DNA of 64,000 nucleotides, taken from positions 2,721,501-2,785,500 of the forward strand of contig NZ_CP087176.1 of NCBI RefSeq assembly GCF_024748695.1. Reading direction: 5' to 3'. The stretch is from Pseudomonas sp. B21-040 (GTDB lineage Bacteria; Pseudomonadota; Gammaproteobacteria; Pseudomonadales; Pseudomonadaceae). Of this stretch, positions 32,271 to 40,103 are shown one piece after another; position 1 is the stretch's first letter, and the number at the start of each line of letters is the position of its first letter. Both the position numbers and the translations under genes were made by a program. Under the pieces are notes generated by a model. The model was given only the letters and a program-made list of their open reading frames with translations. It searched no databases and was not told the origin of the DNA.

Positions 32271-33074
32271 ATGGTGATCAAGCACGTTGGCAATTCAAGT
32301 GCCGAGGGTGTCCCCGGACCACTTGATCGTGAAGAAATGGAGCGGGTATTGGCGCAGCTATTGGCCAGCCCGGTGTTTTCCAAGTCCCGGCGAATGGGCA
32401 GTCTGCTGCGCTTTCTGGTCGATCATGACCTTCAATGTCCGAACATTGCGCTCACCGAGCACGCCATCGGCCTGGCGGTGTTTCGCCGTGATCCGGCGAT
32501 TTACTGCACGGGCGATGATCCGGTGGTGCGCGTGCAAGTGGGGCGGTTGCGACGCAAGCTCACCACCCATTACGCCACCACCGGCCAACAAGACGCGATA
32601 CGCCTGAGCATACCGGCCGGGTGTTATCGGCTGGCTTACCAGCGGCTCAGGCCCAAAGGGATCGCGACTCGCCATCCGGTCTTGCAGATTCAGCCATTCA
32701 CCTGCATCACCCGCGACGGCGATGACTTCGCCCGGGGCTTGTGCGAAGAGTTGAGCTGTAAGCTGTTCGAGTCATTCGAGCAGACGCAAAGCCTAGGCAA
32801 CCACGTATTGATGAAGGTCGCGCGCAACAGCGTCAAAGCCCCGGACCTGGTGCGGGCCGGGCGCGGCAGTTATTCACTGGAGGGCAGCGTGCGGGTTGAA
32901 TCGACCCGGGTCCGGGCTTCGGTGCGCCTGATCGATATTGCGCAGGGGCGAATTCGCTGGTCAGAGCAGTTTGATCGCAATCGACCTTACGGCATCGCCA
33001 CTCAGGAAGATTTGGCGGAGTCTATCTGCCAGTCATTGACCGGGTATTTCGCCCGGGGCGACGGTGACGCTTGA
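32271..33074 (+). CDS. Putative transcription regulator: winged-helix-like domain plus TolB-like domain
   Basis: A 267-residue protein. Residues 20-125 (LAQLLASPVFSKSRRMGSLL, then TEHAIGLAVFRRDP and VRVQVGRLRRKLTTHY) match the N-terminal domain found in regulators and adenylate-cyclase-like proteins that carry TolB or TPR domains downstream. Residues 135-260 (VLQIQPFTCITRDGDDFARG, YSLEGSVRVESTRVRASVRL, ATQEDLAESICQSLTGYFA) resemble the TolB N-terminal/FlgO-like domain used in CadC-type regulators. No membrane helix is seen, so it is probably cytoplasmic. It is convergent with the unknown 246-aa gene. Confidence 0.6.
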   Translation: MVIKHVGNSSAEGVPGPLDREEMERVLAQLLASPVFSKSRRMGSLLRFLVDHDLQCPNIALTEHAIGLAVFRRDPAIYCTGDDPVVRVQVGRLRRKLTTHYATTGQQDAIRLSIPAGCYRLAYQRLRPKGIATRHPVLQIQPFTCITRDGDDFARGLCEELSCKLFESFEQTQSLGNHVLMKVARNSVKAPDLVRAGRGSYSLEGSVRVESTRVRASVRLIDIAQGRIRWSEQFDRNRPYGIATQEDLAESICQSLTGYFARGDGDA

Positions 33075-33079
33075 GAAAG

Positions 33080-33102
33080 CGGGGCAACCGCAAGGTCGCC
33101 CC
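33080..33102. terminator. GGGGCAACC/GGTCGCCCC hairpin between convergent genes
   Basis: A near-perfect 9-bp stem lies between the two convergent stops at 33074 and 33113. No U-run is present, so termination is inferred from position. Confidence 0.4.
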
Positions 33103-33112
33103 GGATGCCGTG

Positions 33113-33853
33113 TTACACGACGGTCCAGCTGCCGCCGGAGTAGAGGCGGGTGGCAGTGTTGTCGAAAGTCAGATCGATTTCGACGGATTGAGAGCGCGAA
33201 GTGCTGAACATGGTGCTGGTCTGCACGTTCTGTTCGAACCAGACCAATATGGTTTCGACCGGGGTCAACACCGTGGAGCCGGTGACGATCTGATTGGAAG
33301 CCACGTAGATCGGCGTGCTGACCTGTTTGCCATCGATGCCGGTGGACAATTGGCTGATGCCCGGGTGAATGGCTCCGTAGTTGTTTATCAGGGTAATAGA
33401 CGTATCGGGTCCACCGCTCGTCGCCGAACCCAGCAGGCCTGAGGTATCGAGCACTGACTGTTGGCCCAGGCCGATATTGACGATGTTGGTCGAGACATCC
33501 ACTTGCACGTTGGCCTGGAACGAGTTGGAACCGAACAGCTGATATTGCGGGGTCCAGCTGAAGGTGCTGTTACTCAAGTAGGCGACATAGGACTGCCAGA
33601 CCACGTTGTACGCTTCGGTGCCGACTTTCTTGGCAAAGCACAGTTTGTAGCCGGACTGTTTCAGCGTGGTCAGGTCGCCGGATGCGATCTGGATCTTCAC
33701 CGATTTTTGCGTGGCCGCCAGGGTTGAGGTCAGGACCTTGCTGTAGTCGGTGGTTTTCAAGGCCGTTGGTGCGGCCATGATCGATTTGACGGCCGCCTGC
33801 ACGTCATCATGCAGCTGTTTTTGATGGGCACTTACCGCAGTGGATTTACTCAT
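33113..33853 (-). CDS. Protein of unknown function, beta-rich, no export signal
   Basis: A 246-residue protein. Residues 1-60 are helical (HQKQLHDDVQAAVKSIMAAP, TTDYSKVLTSTLAATQKSV). The rest is rich in Ser, Thr, Val and Asn, with strands (STFSWTPQYQLFGSNSFQAN, VQVDVSTNIVNIGLGQQSVL, SVEIDLTFDNTATRLYSGGS), giving the look of a beta-sandwich, possibly lectin-like or membrane-interacting. No signal peptide is visible. The ATG at 33853 follows GGGAAA. I do not recognise the family; neighbours give no direct clue except the regulator-like gene at 32271. Confidence 0.55.
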   Translation of the reverse strand: MSKSTAVSAHQKQLHDDVQAAVKSIMAAPTALKTTDYSKVLTSTLAATQKSVKIQIASGDLTTLKQSGYKLCFAKKVGTEAYNVVWQSYVAYLSNSTFSWTPQYQLFGSNSFQANVQVDVSTNIVNIGLGQQSVLDTSGLLGSATSGGPDTSITLINNYGAIHPGISQLSTGIDGKQVSTPIYVASNQIVTGSTVLTPVETILVWFEQNVQTSTMFSTSRSQSVEIDLTFDNTATRLYSGGSWTVV

Positions 33854-34109
33854 GATTTCCCTATTCCTTGGAGTGATATGTTGGGCAATCAATGGCCCTG
33901 TTAGCACATTGACGGCTTCACTGTAGGCGGGCAGAAAAGGGCGGCGAAGTGTCTTGGCGTTACAGTCGCAGTGGTCATCAACACTGATTCGGACCGGCAG
34001 GTAACAGCTGGCGTAACGGGGTTGTATCAAGCCATGAAACAGCGTGGCGATCATTTGACCGCCTCGCCGTGGAACTGCATTGCCAATCACTCGTCCCTGT
34101 CGATTGGCA

Positions 34110-35018
34110 TCACTGTGCAATGAAATCGCGAATCGCCTGAATAGTCGCTGCCGGCGCTTCTTCCATCAGCCAGTGACCGGCCCCCGGTATCACCACTTCG
34201 GTCACGTTGTCCGCCGCATTACGCATGACGATCGCCTCATTGGCTCCGAAGGATTTTTCACCACCGATGGCCAGCACCGGCATGGTCAACCGCGTCTTCA
34301 TCGACGCTTCGTTGTCCGCCGCGTCCTGGCGAATGCTGCGGAACTGAGCGAAGGCCGCGTGCATGACGCCGGGGCGGGCATAGAGCTTGGCGTAATGTTG
34401 GCGGGTGGCTTCATCGACTTTGCTGCGGTCGCCTGCGAACTCGTTCCAGAACCGGTCCAGGTAGATGCGTTCCCGGCCTGCCACCAGGCGTTCGGCGTCC
34501 GGTCCGCCGAAGTCGAAGTGCCATAGCATCGGCGAACGCACGATATCGTTCCAGGGTGGAATGCCGGGTACCGGCGCGTCCATGACGACCAGGCGATCAG
34601 TCAGCTGCGGATAACGCGAGGCGTAGGCGAAGGCGACCATCGTGCCAATGTCGTGGCCGATGACCACCGAATGCTCGATCCCCAGTGCCGCCAATACCCC
34701 GCGGATGTCACCGGCCTGGGTCTTTTTGTCGTAGCCGCTTTCCGGTATCGACGACAACCCCAAGCCTCGAAGGTCCGGCACCACGACCGTGTGGTCCTTG
34801 GCCAGATTCGCCGCCAGTGGCGCCCACATGTCACCGGTGTCGCCAAAGCCGTGCAGCATCACCACGGCAGGCCCCTTGCCGCCGACGCGCACATGGATCT
34901 TGACGCCTTCGACGCTGATGTCTTTTGTCTGGAACGCCGCAGGGAACGGCGTCACCCCAGCCTGCGCCGGGAGGCTCAGCGCAAGCAGTAAGGCAGTGGT
35001 CAGCAGGGTGCGCAACAT
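34110..35018 (-). CDS. Exported alpha/beta hydrolase, Cif-like epoxide hydrolase
   Basis: A 302-residue protein with a signal peptide (LLTTALLLALSLPAQA, cut after AQA near residue 20). It has an epoxide-hydrolase-type core: oxyanion loop HGFGDTGDMW, nucleophile Asp in VIGHDIGT, MDAPVPGIPPW, WHFDFGG and the catalytic His in PGAGHWLMEE. Order and spacing match Cif, the secreted epoxide hydrolase of P. aeruginosa, including the HF of the active site; Cif has Glu where this protein has Asp in MDAP. It would open epoxides in the periplasm or outside the cell. A haloacetate dehalogenase role is the main alternative. GGGAG precedes the ATG by 8 bases. Confidence 0.8.
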   Translation of the reverse strand: MLRTLLTTALLLALSLPAQAGVTPFPAAFQTKDISVEGVKIHVRVGGKGPAVVMLHGFGDTGDMWAPLAANLAKDHTVVVPDLRGLGLSSIPESGYDKKTQAGDIRGVLAALGIEHSVVIGHDIGTMVAFAYASRYPQLTDRLVVMDAPVPGIPPWNDIVRSPMLWHFDFGGPDAERLVAGRERIYLDRFWNEFAGDRSKVDEATRQHYAKLYARPGVMHAAFAQFRSIRQDAADNEASMKTRLTMPVLAIGGEKSFGANEAIVMRNAADNVTEVVIPGAGHWLMEEAPAATIQAIRDFIAQ

Positions 35019-35125
35019 AACGGTGTCTCCCAACGTACGCGTGGAATGTCGCGTACCCCCCCAGCCTGAGCGGGATACCGATTGCAGCAGCGTAGACGGC
35101 TTTTCAAAGACAGATTTGCTGTCCG

Positions 35126-35602
35126 TTACTGGACACGTTTTTCCATGGTCTCTTTCAGTGCTTCGGTCACCAGTTCGCTCACAATCGGCTCTGAAGTCGA
35201 GCGCATCTCGTTGCCGACGATGGCATTCTGTGCTTTTACTTTTTCGACGTATTGTGAGGTCGGACCGTCCGCGACGAGCGAAGCCAGTTCTTCTTCAGAG
35301 AATGACTTTTCATAGGCCTGTGCCAGGTTCTCGTCCCATTTTGGCTGGTACTTGGGCAGCAATGCGGTGATTTCCTCGGAAACGATACGGTCGGCGTCGG
35401 CACTGCCGAGCTTCTCGGCAATCATCGAGTAGGACACCGTTCCCTGCGCCGTCGACATGGCAATGGCCGGGAGATTACTGCCCATGTGTGCCTTGGCGAC
35501 AAGTGCGCGTGCTTCATTCAGGGCGGGCGTATCAGCGAAGGCAGGGCTTGAGAGTGAGAACAATAGGGTCAAGGCGATAGCGGCAGAAGCAGTCCAGTTC
35601 AA
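35126..35602 (-). CDS. Exported DUF2059-like protein
   Basis: A 158-residue protein that I start at the TTG at 35602, because GGAG lies 7 bases upstream and the product then begins with a signal peptide (MNWTASAAIALTLLFSLSSP, cut after AFA near residue 23). The mature part is helical and acidic (DADRIVSEEITALLPKYQPK, YEKSFSEEELASLVADGPTS, VSELVTEALKETMEKRV), resembling DUF2059 proteins of the periplasm. No function is known. The gap to the next plus-strand gene (35603-35838) shows nothing recognisable. Confidence 0.6.
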   Translation of the reverse strand: MNWTASAAIALTLLFSLSSPAFADTPALNEARALVAKAHMGSNLPAIAMSTAQGTVSYSMIAEKLGSADADRIVSEEITALLPKYQPKWDENLAQAYEKSFSEEELASLVADGPTSQYVEKVKAQNAIVGNEMRSTSEPIVSELVTEALKETMEKRVQ

Positions 35603-35838
35603 GTTTGTGCTCCATGAATGATAGAGAAAAGGGACGTCAGAACAGCGTAGACCGAAAGCCGCGCTTTGCGACGGGCAGCGTTTTCCTATTGAGAGGTTTC
35701 GCACGCCAGGTCCGATTCAGGCCCGTTGCCCAACCATTCGTTTAATCAATAATCACCATCAAGGAATGCAAGTTCTGTTTTTTCGCCAAGGGAGGAGGAT
35801 AGCTGCATACCGAACTCGCCTTTGAAGGAACCTGAGCG

Positions 35839-36507
35839 ATGAAAATGTCTACCTTGCTGGCCTTTATCGCCGTATTCACCGGCAGCGTCGCCACCACCGT
35901 GCCGGCTTACGCGGCTGACCAGTCGTGCCATTTGCCGCCGGTCGCCGACAGTACAACCCATCTGCAACATGCCCAGACCGTGGGCGTGCTCTACAGTGAA
36001 AACACCCTCAACACCCTCCAATACCTTGAGCAGTACCATGCGGTGGCGGTGAACGGTGCGAAAAACCCTCAACTGGATTCGCGCATCAGCAACGCCTTCG
36101 TCAACAGTTCCGACCCGCAGCTTGCGATCAACTGGCTGATGGGCTCGCTGCAAAAAGAGTTCGGCTCGGTGACGGTCTACGACAACCTCGATGCGCTGGT
36201 GCAGGCACGCCCCGACGTGGTGGTGATGCTGGACACCTACAGCCGCCTGGTGTCCAAGCGCAACAATCAGGTTGAAGCGCGGTTCATGGCCAAGTTCTAC
36301 GATGCGAACCTGCAGTACATCGGCAAGGCCGAAGGTTCACGCGCTCAGCAAATGCCTTCGGTCTGGGTGCATGGCAAAGCGGCCCCGGAGATTGCAGCGC
36401 AGATTGACCGGCAGACTGAGCTGCAAGTGAATGCGCTGAAGCAGTTTGATGCTTCGCTTAAAGCGCTGGTGACTGCGGGCACTGTGGCGCAGGTGGCGAG
36501 TAACTGA
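35839..36507 (+). CDS. Exported protein of unknown function
   Basis: A 222-residue protein with a signal peptide (TLLAFIAVFTGSVATTVPAY, cut after AYA near residue 25). The mature part has an LPP start and an alternating fold: VGVLYSENTLNTLQYLEQYH, VTVYDNLDALVQARPDVVVM and VEARFMAKFYDANLQYIGKA. This suggests a periplasmic substrate-binding or flavodoxin-like arrangement, but I cannot name the family. AAGGAA lies about 9 bases before the ATG. It stands alone between convergent neighbours. Confidence 0.65.
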   Translation: MKMSTLLAFIAVFTGSVATTVPAYAADQSCHLPPVADSTTHLQHAQTVGVLYSENTLNTLQYLEQYHAVAVNGAKNPQLDSRISNAFVNSSDPQLAINWLMGSLQKEFGSVTVYDNLDALVQARPDVVVMLDTYSRLVSKRNNQVEARFMAKFYDANLQYIGKAEGSRAQQMPSVWVHGKAAPEIAAQIDRQTELQVNALKQFDASLKALVTAGTVAQVASN

Positions 36508-36619
36508 ACCTGGCCTCCCGATGCTCAGCTTCAGCACGGTTATTGAATTCAATTCAATTGCCGGGGCTACCGTGCAATCTCAAACTTGTGAGTCGATGTG
36601 CGGGTTATCGCTGAGTTCA

Positions 36620-37549
36620 TTAGGGTTGCTGGCGAAAATGCCGGTAGAGCACCATGGGTCTCTTCATCACGCCGAAACGCTCGCTATGGCGCGCTTTCCC
36701 CTTGCAATCAGGGTCTGTGTAGGCCTTTAGTTGGGTTTCGATTCGTTTGCCGTCAGCGACCTGGTTTGCCTTGTCAATTGCACACTTTGCGGTGACTGGG
36801 CTCGAGTTTCTAATGCGGCTATTGATCATCGCTTCTTCTACAGAACCTCCTGCCGCCAAAACCGCTTGGTAGGAAGGCACCCAGACGTTCGTCAGCCATT
36901 GATTGATGATAAAACTCTGAACATCTTTCTGGCGTAAGGCTGCGCGTATCCAATGCCGGAAAATCTGCCAGTCTTCCAGCGTCGTTGCGCCGTTCATGTG
37001 TGCACCGCAGTAGCTGCTACCGCCGCCATAGATGTCGTGAGCGAACGGTTTTGCGTCAAGATCGAGGGTGATTTCCGAGCGTGGCGTAGAACAGACTCCA
37101 CCTCTAGCCCGGATATTGTCGAAGTTGATCCCGCGCAGATTGAAAAATTGGTCTGCCTTGGGGGCCAGCGTTGGATGATTTAGTTTAATAAAGTCGAACA
37201 AGCGCTTGAGTTGAGCGCTGTCTGTATGGTCGACACCCACACCCCCCACTGCATAGCTCATCAGGTGTTTTCCATCATTGCCTCTTTGTGCACCCTTCCA
37301 CTGCTTTCCCTCCGGATCCTCCGGGAGCAGGCCCCCTGGGGTCACTCCCCACGCCGCAGCTGCGGTAATCAGGGTCAATGCGCCGAGGCCTGCCGTGGAC
37401 TCGATTTTGTGCGGGTCATATTGCTCAACCCATTGCTTGACCCATTGAGCAGGGATTTGTTCACCATAAAAATCCGAGCTGTCTTCAGCGGTGGGGCCCC
37501 AATATCCAGCTTGCAGAATCGCCACTAAGTCAGGTTCTGGAAGGTTCAT
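36620..37549 (-). CDS. Unknown protein, possible secreted effector or cell-wall enzyme
   Basis: A 309-residue protein with no signal peptide. The centre (GKHLMSYAVGGVGVDHTDSA, QLKRLFDFIKLNHP) recalls lysozyme-like effectors in which an acidic residue near the helix is catalytic, and the Cys pairs (GVCSTP, SYCGAH, AKCAID, PDCKGK) suggest function outside the cytoplasm. Gly-rich GIYGGGSS-like segments follow. AGGAC lies 8 bases before the ATG. It follows the frameshifted nuclease gene after 47 bases on the same strand, so the two probably form one unit. The lysozyme-like reading is weak. Confidence 0.5.
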   Translation of the reverse strand: MNLPEPDLVAILQAGYWGPTAEDSSDFYGEQIPAQWVKQWVEQYDPHKIESTAGLGALTLITAAAAWGVTPGGLLPEDPEGKQWKGAQRGNDGKHLMSYAVGGVGVDHTDSAQLKRLFDFIKLNHPTLAPKADQFFNLRGINFDNIRARGGVCSTPRSEITLDLDAKPFAHDIYGGGSSYCGAHMNGATTLEDWQIFRHWIRAALRQKDVQSFIINQWLTNVWVPSYQAVLAAGGSVEEAMINSRIRNSSPVTAKCAIDKANQVADGKRIETQLKAYTDPDCKGKARHSERFGVMKRPMVLYRHFRQQP

Positions 37550-37596
37550 ATCAAAGTCCTAAAATTGCTTTGAAGAGGGACGATGGTGGTCTGTGG

Positions 37597-38312
37597 TCAT
37601 GAAGCAAAATATTCAACTATCAGCACTTCTTCAGGGGTGATAGCACCCTGGAACAGTTCGTCGAAACCTGTGGCGGGTAACTCCACTCCTTCGTGGCATT
37701 CACAGATATCGGTAATAACTTCAGATATCGTCATCGGATGGTTTTTGAGCAATTGCTCCAGATCGCTATCCCGCCAGGCAATCGCTGGATTGGGCCTTTT
37801 GTTAGAAGCTGCGTAAGCTGGCGAATGCCAAACACACGCTGACCCTTCTGGCGGCATAAAGGCGGGTTGTCCTCTAAACGGGAACTCACAATAAAACATT
37901 TCCCAAATGGCCCACACATTTGCTTTTGTTGCTTGCCGACGAAGCTGGTCGTGAAAGTGTGATGTGTTCTTCGTGGTTTGAATTGAATCCCAGCAGTCTT
38001 TATGAGTGCTCAGCCGGGGCCACTTGGCTTCAAAAATACCAACCTTCATGGTGTGATTGGTGATGTTGTGGAAAATGATGCACCCATCGGCGCCGAATTT
38101 TCGCTCATGCGGGGGGTGAAGTTGTTGGATGCGTGAACTTAAACCGAAAATTTTTAATGCGTTAATACTGTGTCGGAAAAACTGGTGAAATTAGAGGTGT
38201 AATCGTTTTCGGTCGTGATGTGGTTGGCAATCAAGTCAGAGCGTGCAAGTTTATCCGCTTGATAGGCGCAATTTTTTATAGTGGAGATTATTCCCGCTGG
38301 GAAAATTCCCAT
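37597..38312 (-). pseudogene. PD-(D/E)XK nuclease-like gene interrupted by a one-base frameshift
   Basis: The intact part starts only at an ATG at 38049 without a ribosome-binding site, but coding sequence clearly extends further. From an ATG at 38312, preceded by AGGGAA, one frame reads MGIFPAGIISTIKNCAYQAD, KLARSDLIANHITTENDYTS, NFTS. If one base is added to the A5 run at 38177-38181 it continues as FFRHSINALKIFGLSSRIQQ, LHPPHERKFGADGCIIF. The joined protein has about 238 residues. GADGCIIF followed 12 residues later by VGIFEAKW gives the Asp and Glu-x-Lys of PD-(D/E)XK nucleases; the ATG at 38049 would cut off the Asp. Helix QLRRQATKANVWAIWEMFYC follows, as in this fold. Possible role: toxin, defence or effector nuclease, now inactive unless the shift is a sequencing error. 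Confidence 0.6.
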
Positions 38313-38501
38313 GCTTAATTTCCCTGTGTTGATTTTCTATTTAAGTCGCTATTGCCAGTTGCTGTTGGAAGTACAGCGTAGCCTTTGTTAAATCTGTCGG
38401 CCAACCGTGATTAGATTATTAGATAATATTGAATGTTTCGTTTTGAGATAATTCAGCGGTCGTCCGAGTAGTTGCTTCTGGACTTAAGGGGGGACCCATG
38501 T

Positions 38502-38525
38502 CTACCGGGCCTAGTGGCCCGGTAG
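38502..38525. terminator. Strong palindrome CTACCGGGCC-TAGT-GGCCCGGTAG
   Basis: A perfect 10-bp stem with a 4-base loop lies 40 bases beyond the stop of the 45-residue ORF on the minus strand. A U-run is missing, so it may be a terminator or an mRNA-protecting hairpin. The AT-rich stretch 38313-38500 shows nothing else. Confidence 0.5.
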
Positions 38526-38564
38526 GCGTTTCAACTATCACTGACAATTGCAAATCCTGATCGC

Positions 38565-38702
38565 TCAATCACGCCGCGAACTACGCTGCGCCACCCCAGA
38601 AACGCTGACCGGGGTGAGCGGGCGCCCAACGACGGTTTCGGCCGAGGAAATTGTGTTGTGTACGCCTGGGATCAACTGCGTTTCACCGCGTTCAAGGGCC
38701 AT
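38565..38702 (-). CDS. 45-residue protein of the VGRPLTPVSVSGV type
   Basis: A very short gene with a strong ribosome-binding site (AGGAGG 5 bases before the ATG). It encodes MALERGETQLIPGVHNTISS, AETVVGRPLTPVSVSGVAQR and SSRRD. The C-terminal 35 residues are nearly the same as those of the 63-residue protein at 39912-40103, but the membrane helix of that protein is missing here. It follows the DUF1906 gene by 33 bases and is probably co-transcribed. Function unknown; the strict conservation between the two copies argues for a real product. Confidence 0.6.
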   Translation of the reverse strand: MALERGETQLIPGVHNTISSAETVVGRPLTPVSVSGVAQRSSRRD

Positions 38703-38735
38703 GGTGCCTCCTGCTCGATTGAAACAGCCCGGTAA

Positions 38736-39617
38736 TCAACTCAACTCTTTCAAAAAAGCCGAAGCCGCAAACCCGTCAATCAACCCGTCACCCTGAAGAT
38801 CGATACTCGACCATTCGGTATTGACCGGTTTCGCGGTAACCAACTGGCCGGGCTTCAAGCTGCTCACCACGCTGTACTCGGTACCAGGGCCGCCGCGCAG
38901 CCTGAGGCTGGTGCGCGATATCACTTCGTGGGTAGCGGCGGCATGAGATGTCGCGACTACCGAGGTTTCGACCGGTAGAACGAAAGCCCCGAAATCGTTG
39001 GCGTGCTGGGGATTGATGAGGTTGTAGTCAAGGTCCAGGCCGCACAATTTTGCCGATGGGGCTTTTTGCTCGATGTGATAGGTGCCGTTTTTTATTGCGT
39101 CTTTGGTCCCGCGAAATCCGGACGACATGGCCAGCCATACCAGTGAACACAGGCCGTTTTTTGTCAGCGCATTGGCCGTTGCGCCAGAGCCATAGATACC
39201 CACCCGATAGGCTGGCTGAGCACCGGAGATCTCGTTGAACGCCCGCTGCACCCCTTGGAAATAAGGAATGATGTCGCTGGTGATTTCGTTGGTGCTGGCA
39301 TCGAAGTCGACAGAGAAATAGATCCCCGATCCCTCGGGTTGCCCGATGTCGTTGAGGGCGTATCGGTAGGCTCTGCGTCCCGCCTCATAGCCTTTGATTT
39401 CCGAGAAATCGGCGGCATTGTCCTGTCGTTGTTGAAACACCACGGCGATGTTCATGCCTTGCGCGCAAATGGACTGCGCCTCTATAAGCGTCAAGCATTT
39501 GTCTGGAAACGTTTTTGAGTTGCTGAAGTTGTAATAACGGATAACAGTTTTTACGTTTTCTTTCGACAGGCAACGGAGTTTTGTCGTGGTGTTGTAGGGG
39601 GTGTCGATAATGAGCAT
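38736..39617 (-). CDS. DUF1906 glycoside-hydrolase-like domain fused to bacterial SH3 domain
   Basis: A 293-residue protein. Residues 1-205 match the DUF1906/Rv2525c-like TIM barrel related to GH25 lysozymes: VKTVIRYYNFSNSKTFPDKC, GMNIAVVFQQRQDNA, GSGIYFSVDFDAS, RVGIYGSGATANAL and CGLDLDYNL. Residues 225-293 are an SH3b domain (ISRTSLRLRGGPGTEYSVVS, IDLQGDGLIDGFAASAFL), often used to bind cell wall. No signal peptide is present, so release would need lysis or a contact-dependent system such as type VI secretion; no such core genes are in the window. AAGGAA lies 9 bases before the ATG at 39617. Confidence 0.8.
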   Translation of the reverse strand: MLIIDTPYNTTTKLRCLSKENVKTVIRYYNFSNSKTFPDKCLTLIEAQSICAQGMNIAVVFQQRQDNAADFSEIKGYEAGRRAYRYALNDIGQPEGSGIYFSVDFDASTNEITSDIIPYFQGVQRAFNEISGAQPAYRVGIYGSGATANALTKNGLCSLVWLAMSSGFRGTKDAIKNGTYHIEQKAPSAKLCGLDLDYNLINPQHANDFGAFVLPVETSVVATSHAAATHEVISRTSLRLRGGPGTEYSVVSSLKPGQLVTAKPVNTEWSSIDLQGDGLIDGFAASAFLKELS

Positions 39618-39847
39618 GATAAGTTTCCTTTCAGGGGGAGCGCACTTTGCCAACTGCGTGAGCCGAGAAGGTTGGGCTCGGACATATATAAAAGGCGTGT
39701 TTTGCAAGTGCGTCAATATGCGAGGAAATTCACGTATGACGAAAGTTGTAAAAGTTATGAGTCAGTGTTAATTGGTTGTGACAAGGTTTGATAAAAAAAT
39801 GAGAATATTTAAATATTTTGCACCGGTATTTTATATTTGTTTTGTTA

Positions 39848-39877
39848 CTTGCCGGGCCGAAAAGTCCGGCAAGTTTT
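39848..39877. terminator. CTTGCCGG/CCGGCAAG hairpin
   Basis: An 8-bp stem with a 10-base loop and a TTTT on the plus side, in the AT-rich gap 39618-39911. It lies downstream of the minus-strand small gene at 39912. Confidence 0.5.
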
Positions 39878-39911
39878 CAATTTATAATCAATCGTTATAA
39901 GCACTGGCCCT

Positions 39912-40103
39912 TCAATCACGCCGATTGCTACGCCGCGCCACACCCGAAACGCTGACCGGAGTAAGAGGGCGTCCTACGACGGCTTCGGCCGAGGAAATGA
40001 CACTGTGTACGCCCGGGATCGATAGGGTTTCGCCGAGTTCGAGCGCTGCGACCAGAACAAAGCCCACCAGCACCAAGCCACCGGTTTTTATCAAGCCGTT
40101 CAT
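39912..40103 (-). CDS. 63-residue membrane-anchored VGRPLTPVSVSGV-type protein
   Basis: Residues 1-23 (MNGLIKTGGLVLVGFVLVAAL) form one membrane helix or signal anchor; the rest is LSIPGVHSVISSAEAVVGRP, LTPVSVSGVARRSNRRD. The C-terminal part repeats in the 45-residue protein at 38565-38702. Its ATG overlaps the stop of the DUF2092 gene by 4 bases (ATGA), so the two are co-translated and probably work together in the envelope. Function unknown. Confidence 0.7.
   Translation of the reverse strand: MNGLIKTGGLVLVGFVLVAALELGETLSIPGVHSVISSAEAVVGRPLTPVSVSGVARRSNRRD

Noticed and set aside
37597..38049. Nuclease-like gene as a complete 150-residue protein starting at 38049
   Set aside because: There is no ribosome-binding site, the frame continues upstream with protein-like sequence, and the nuclease Asp would be lost.
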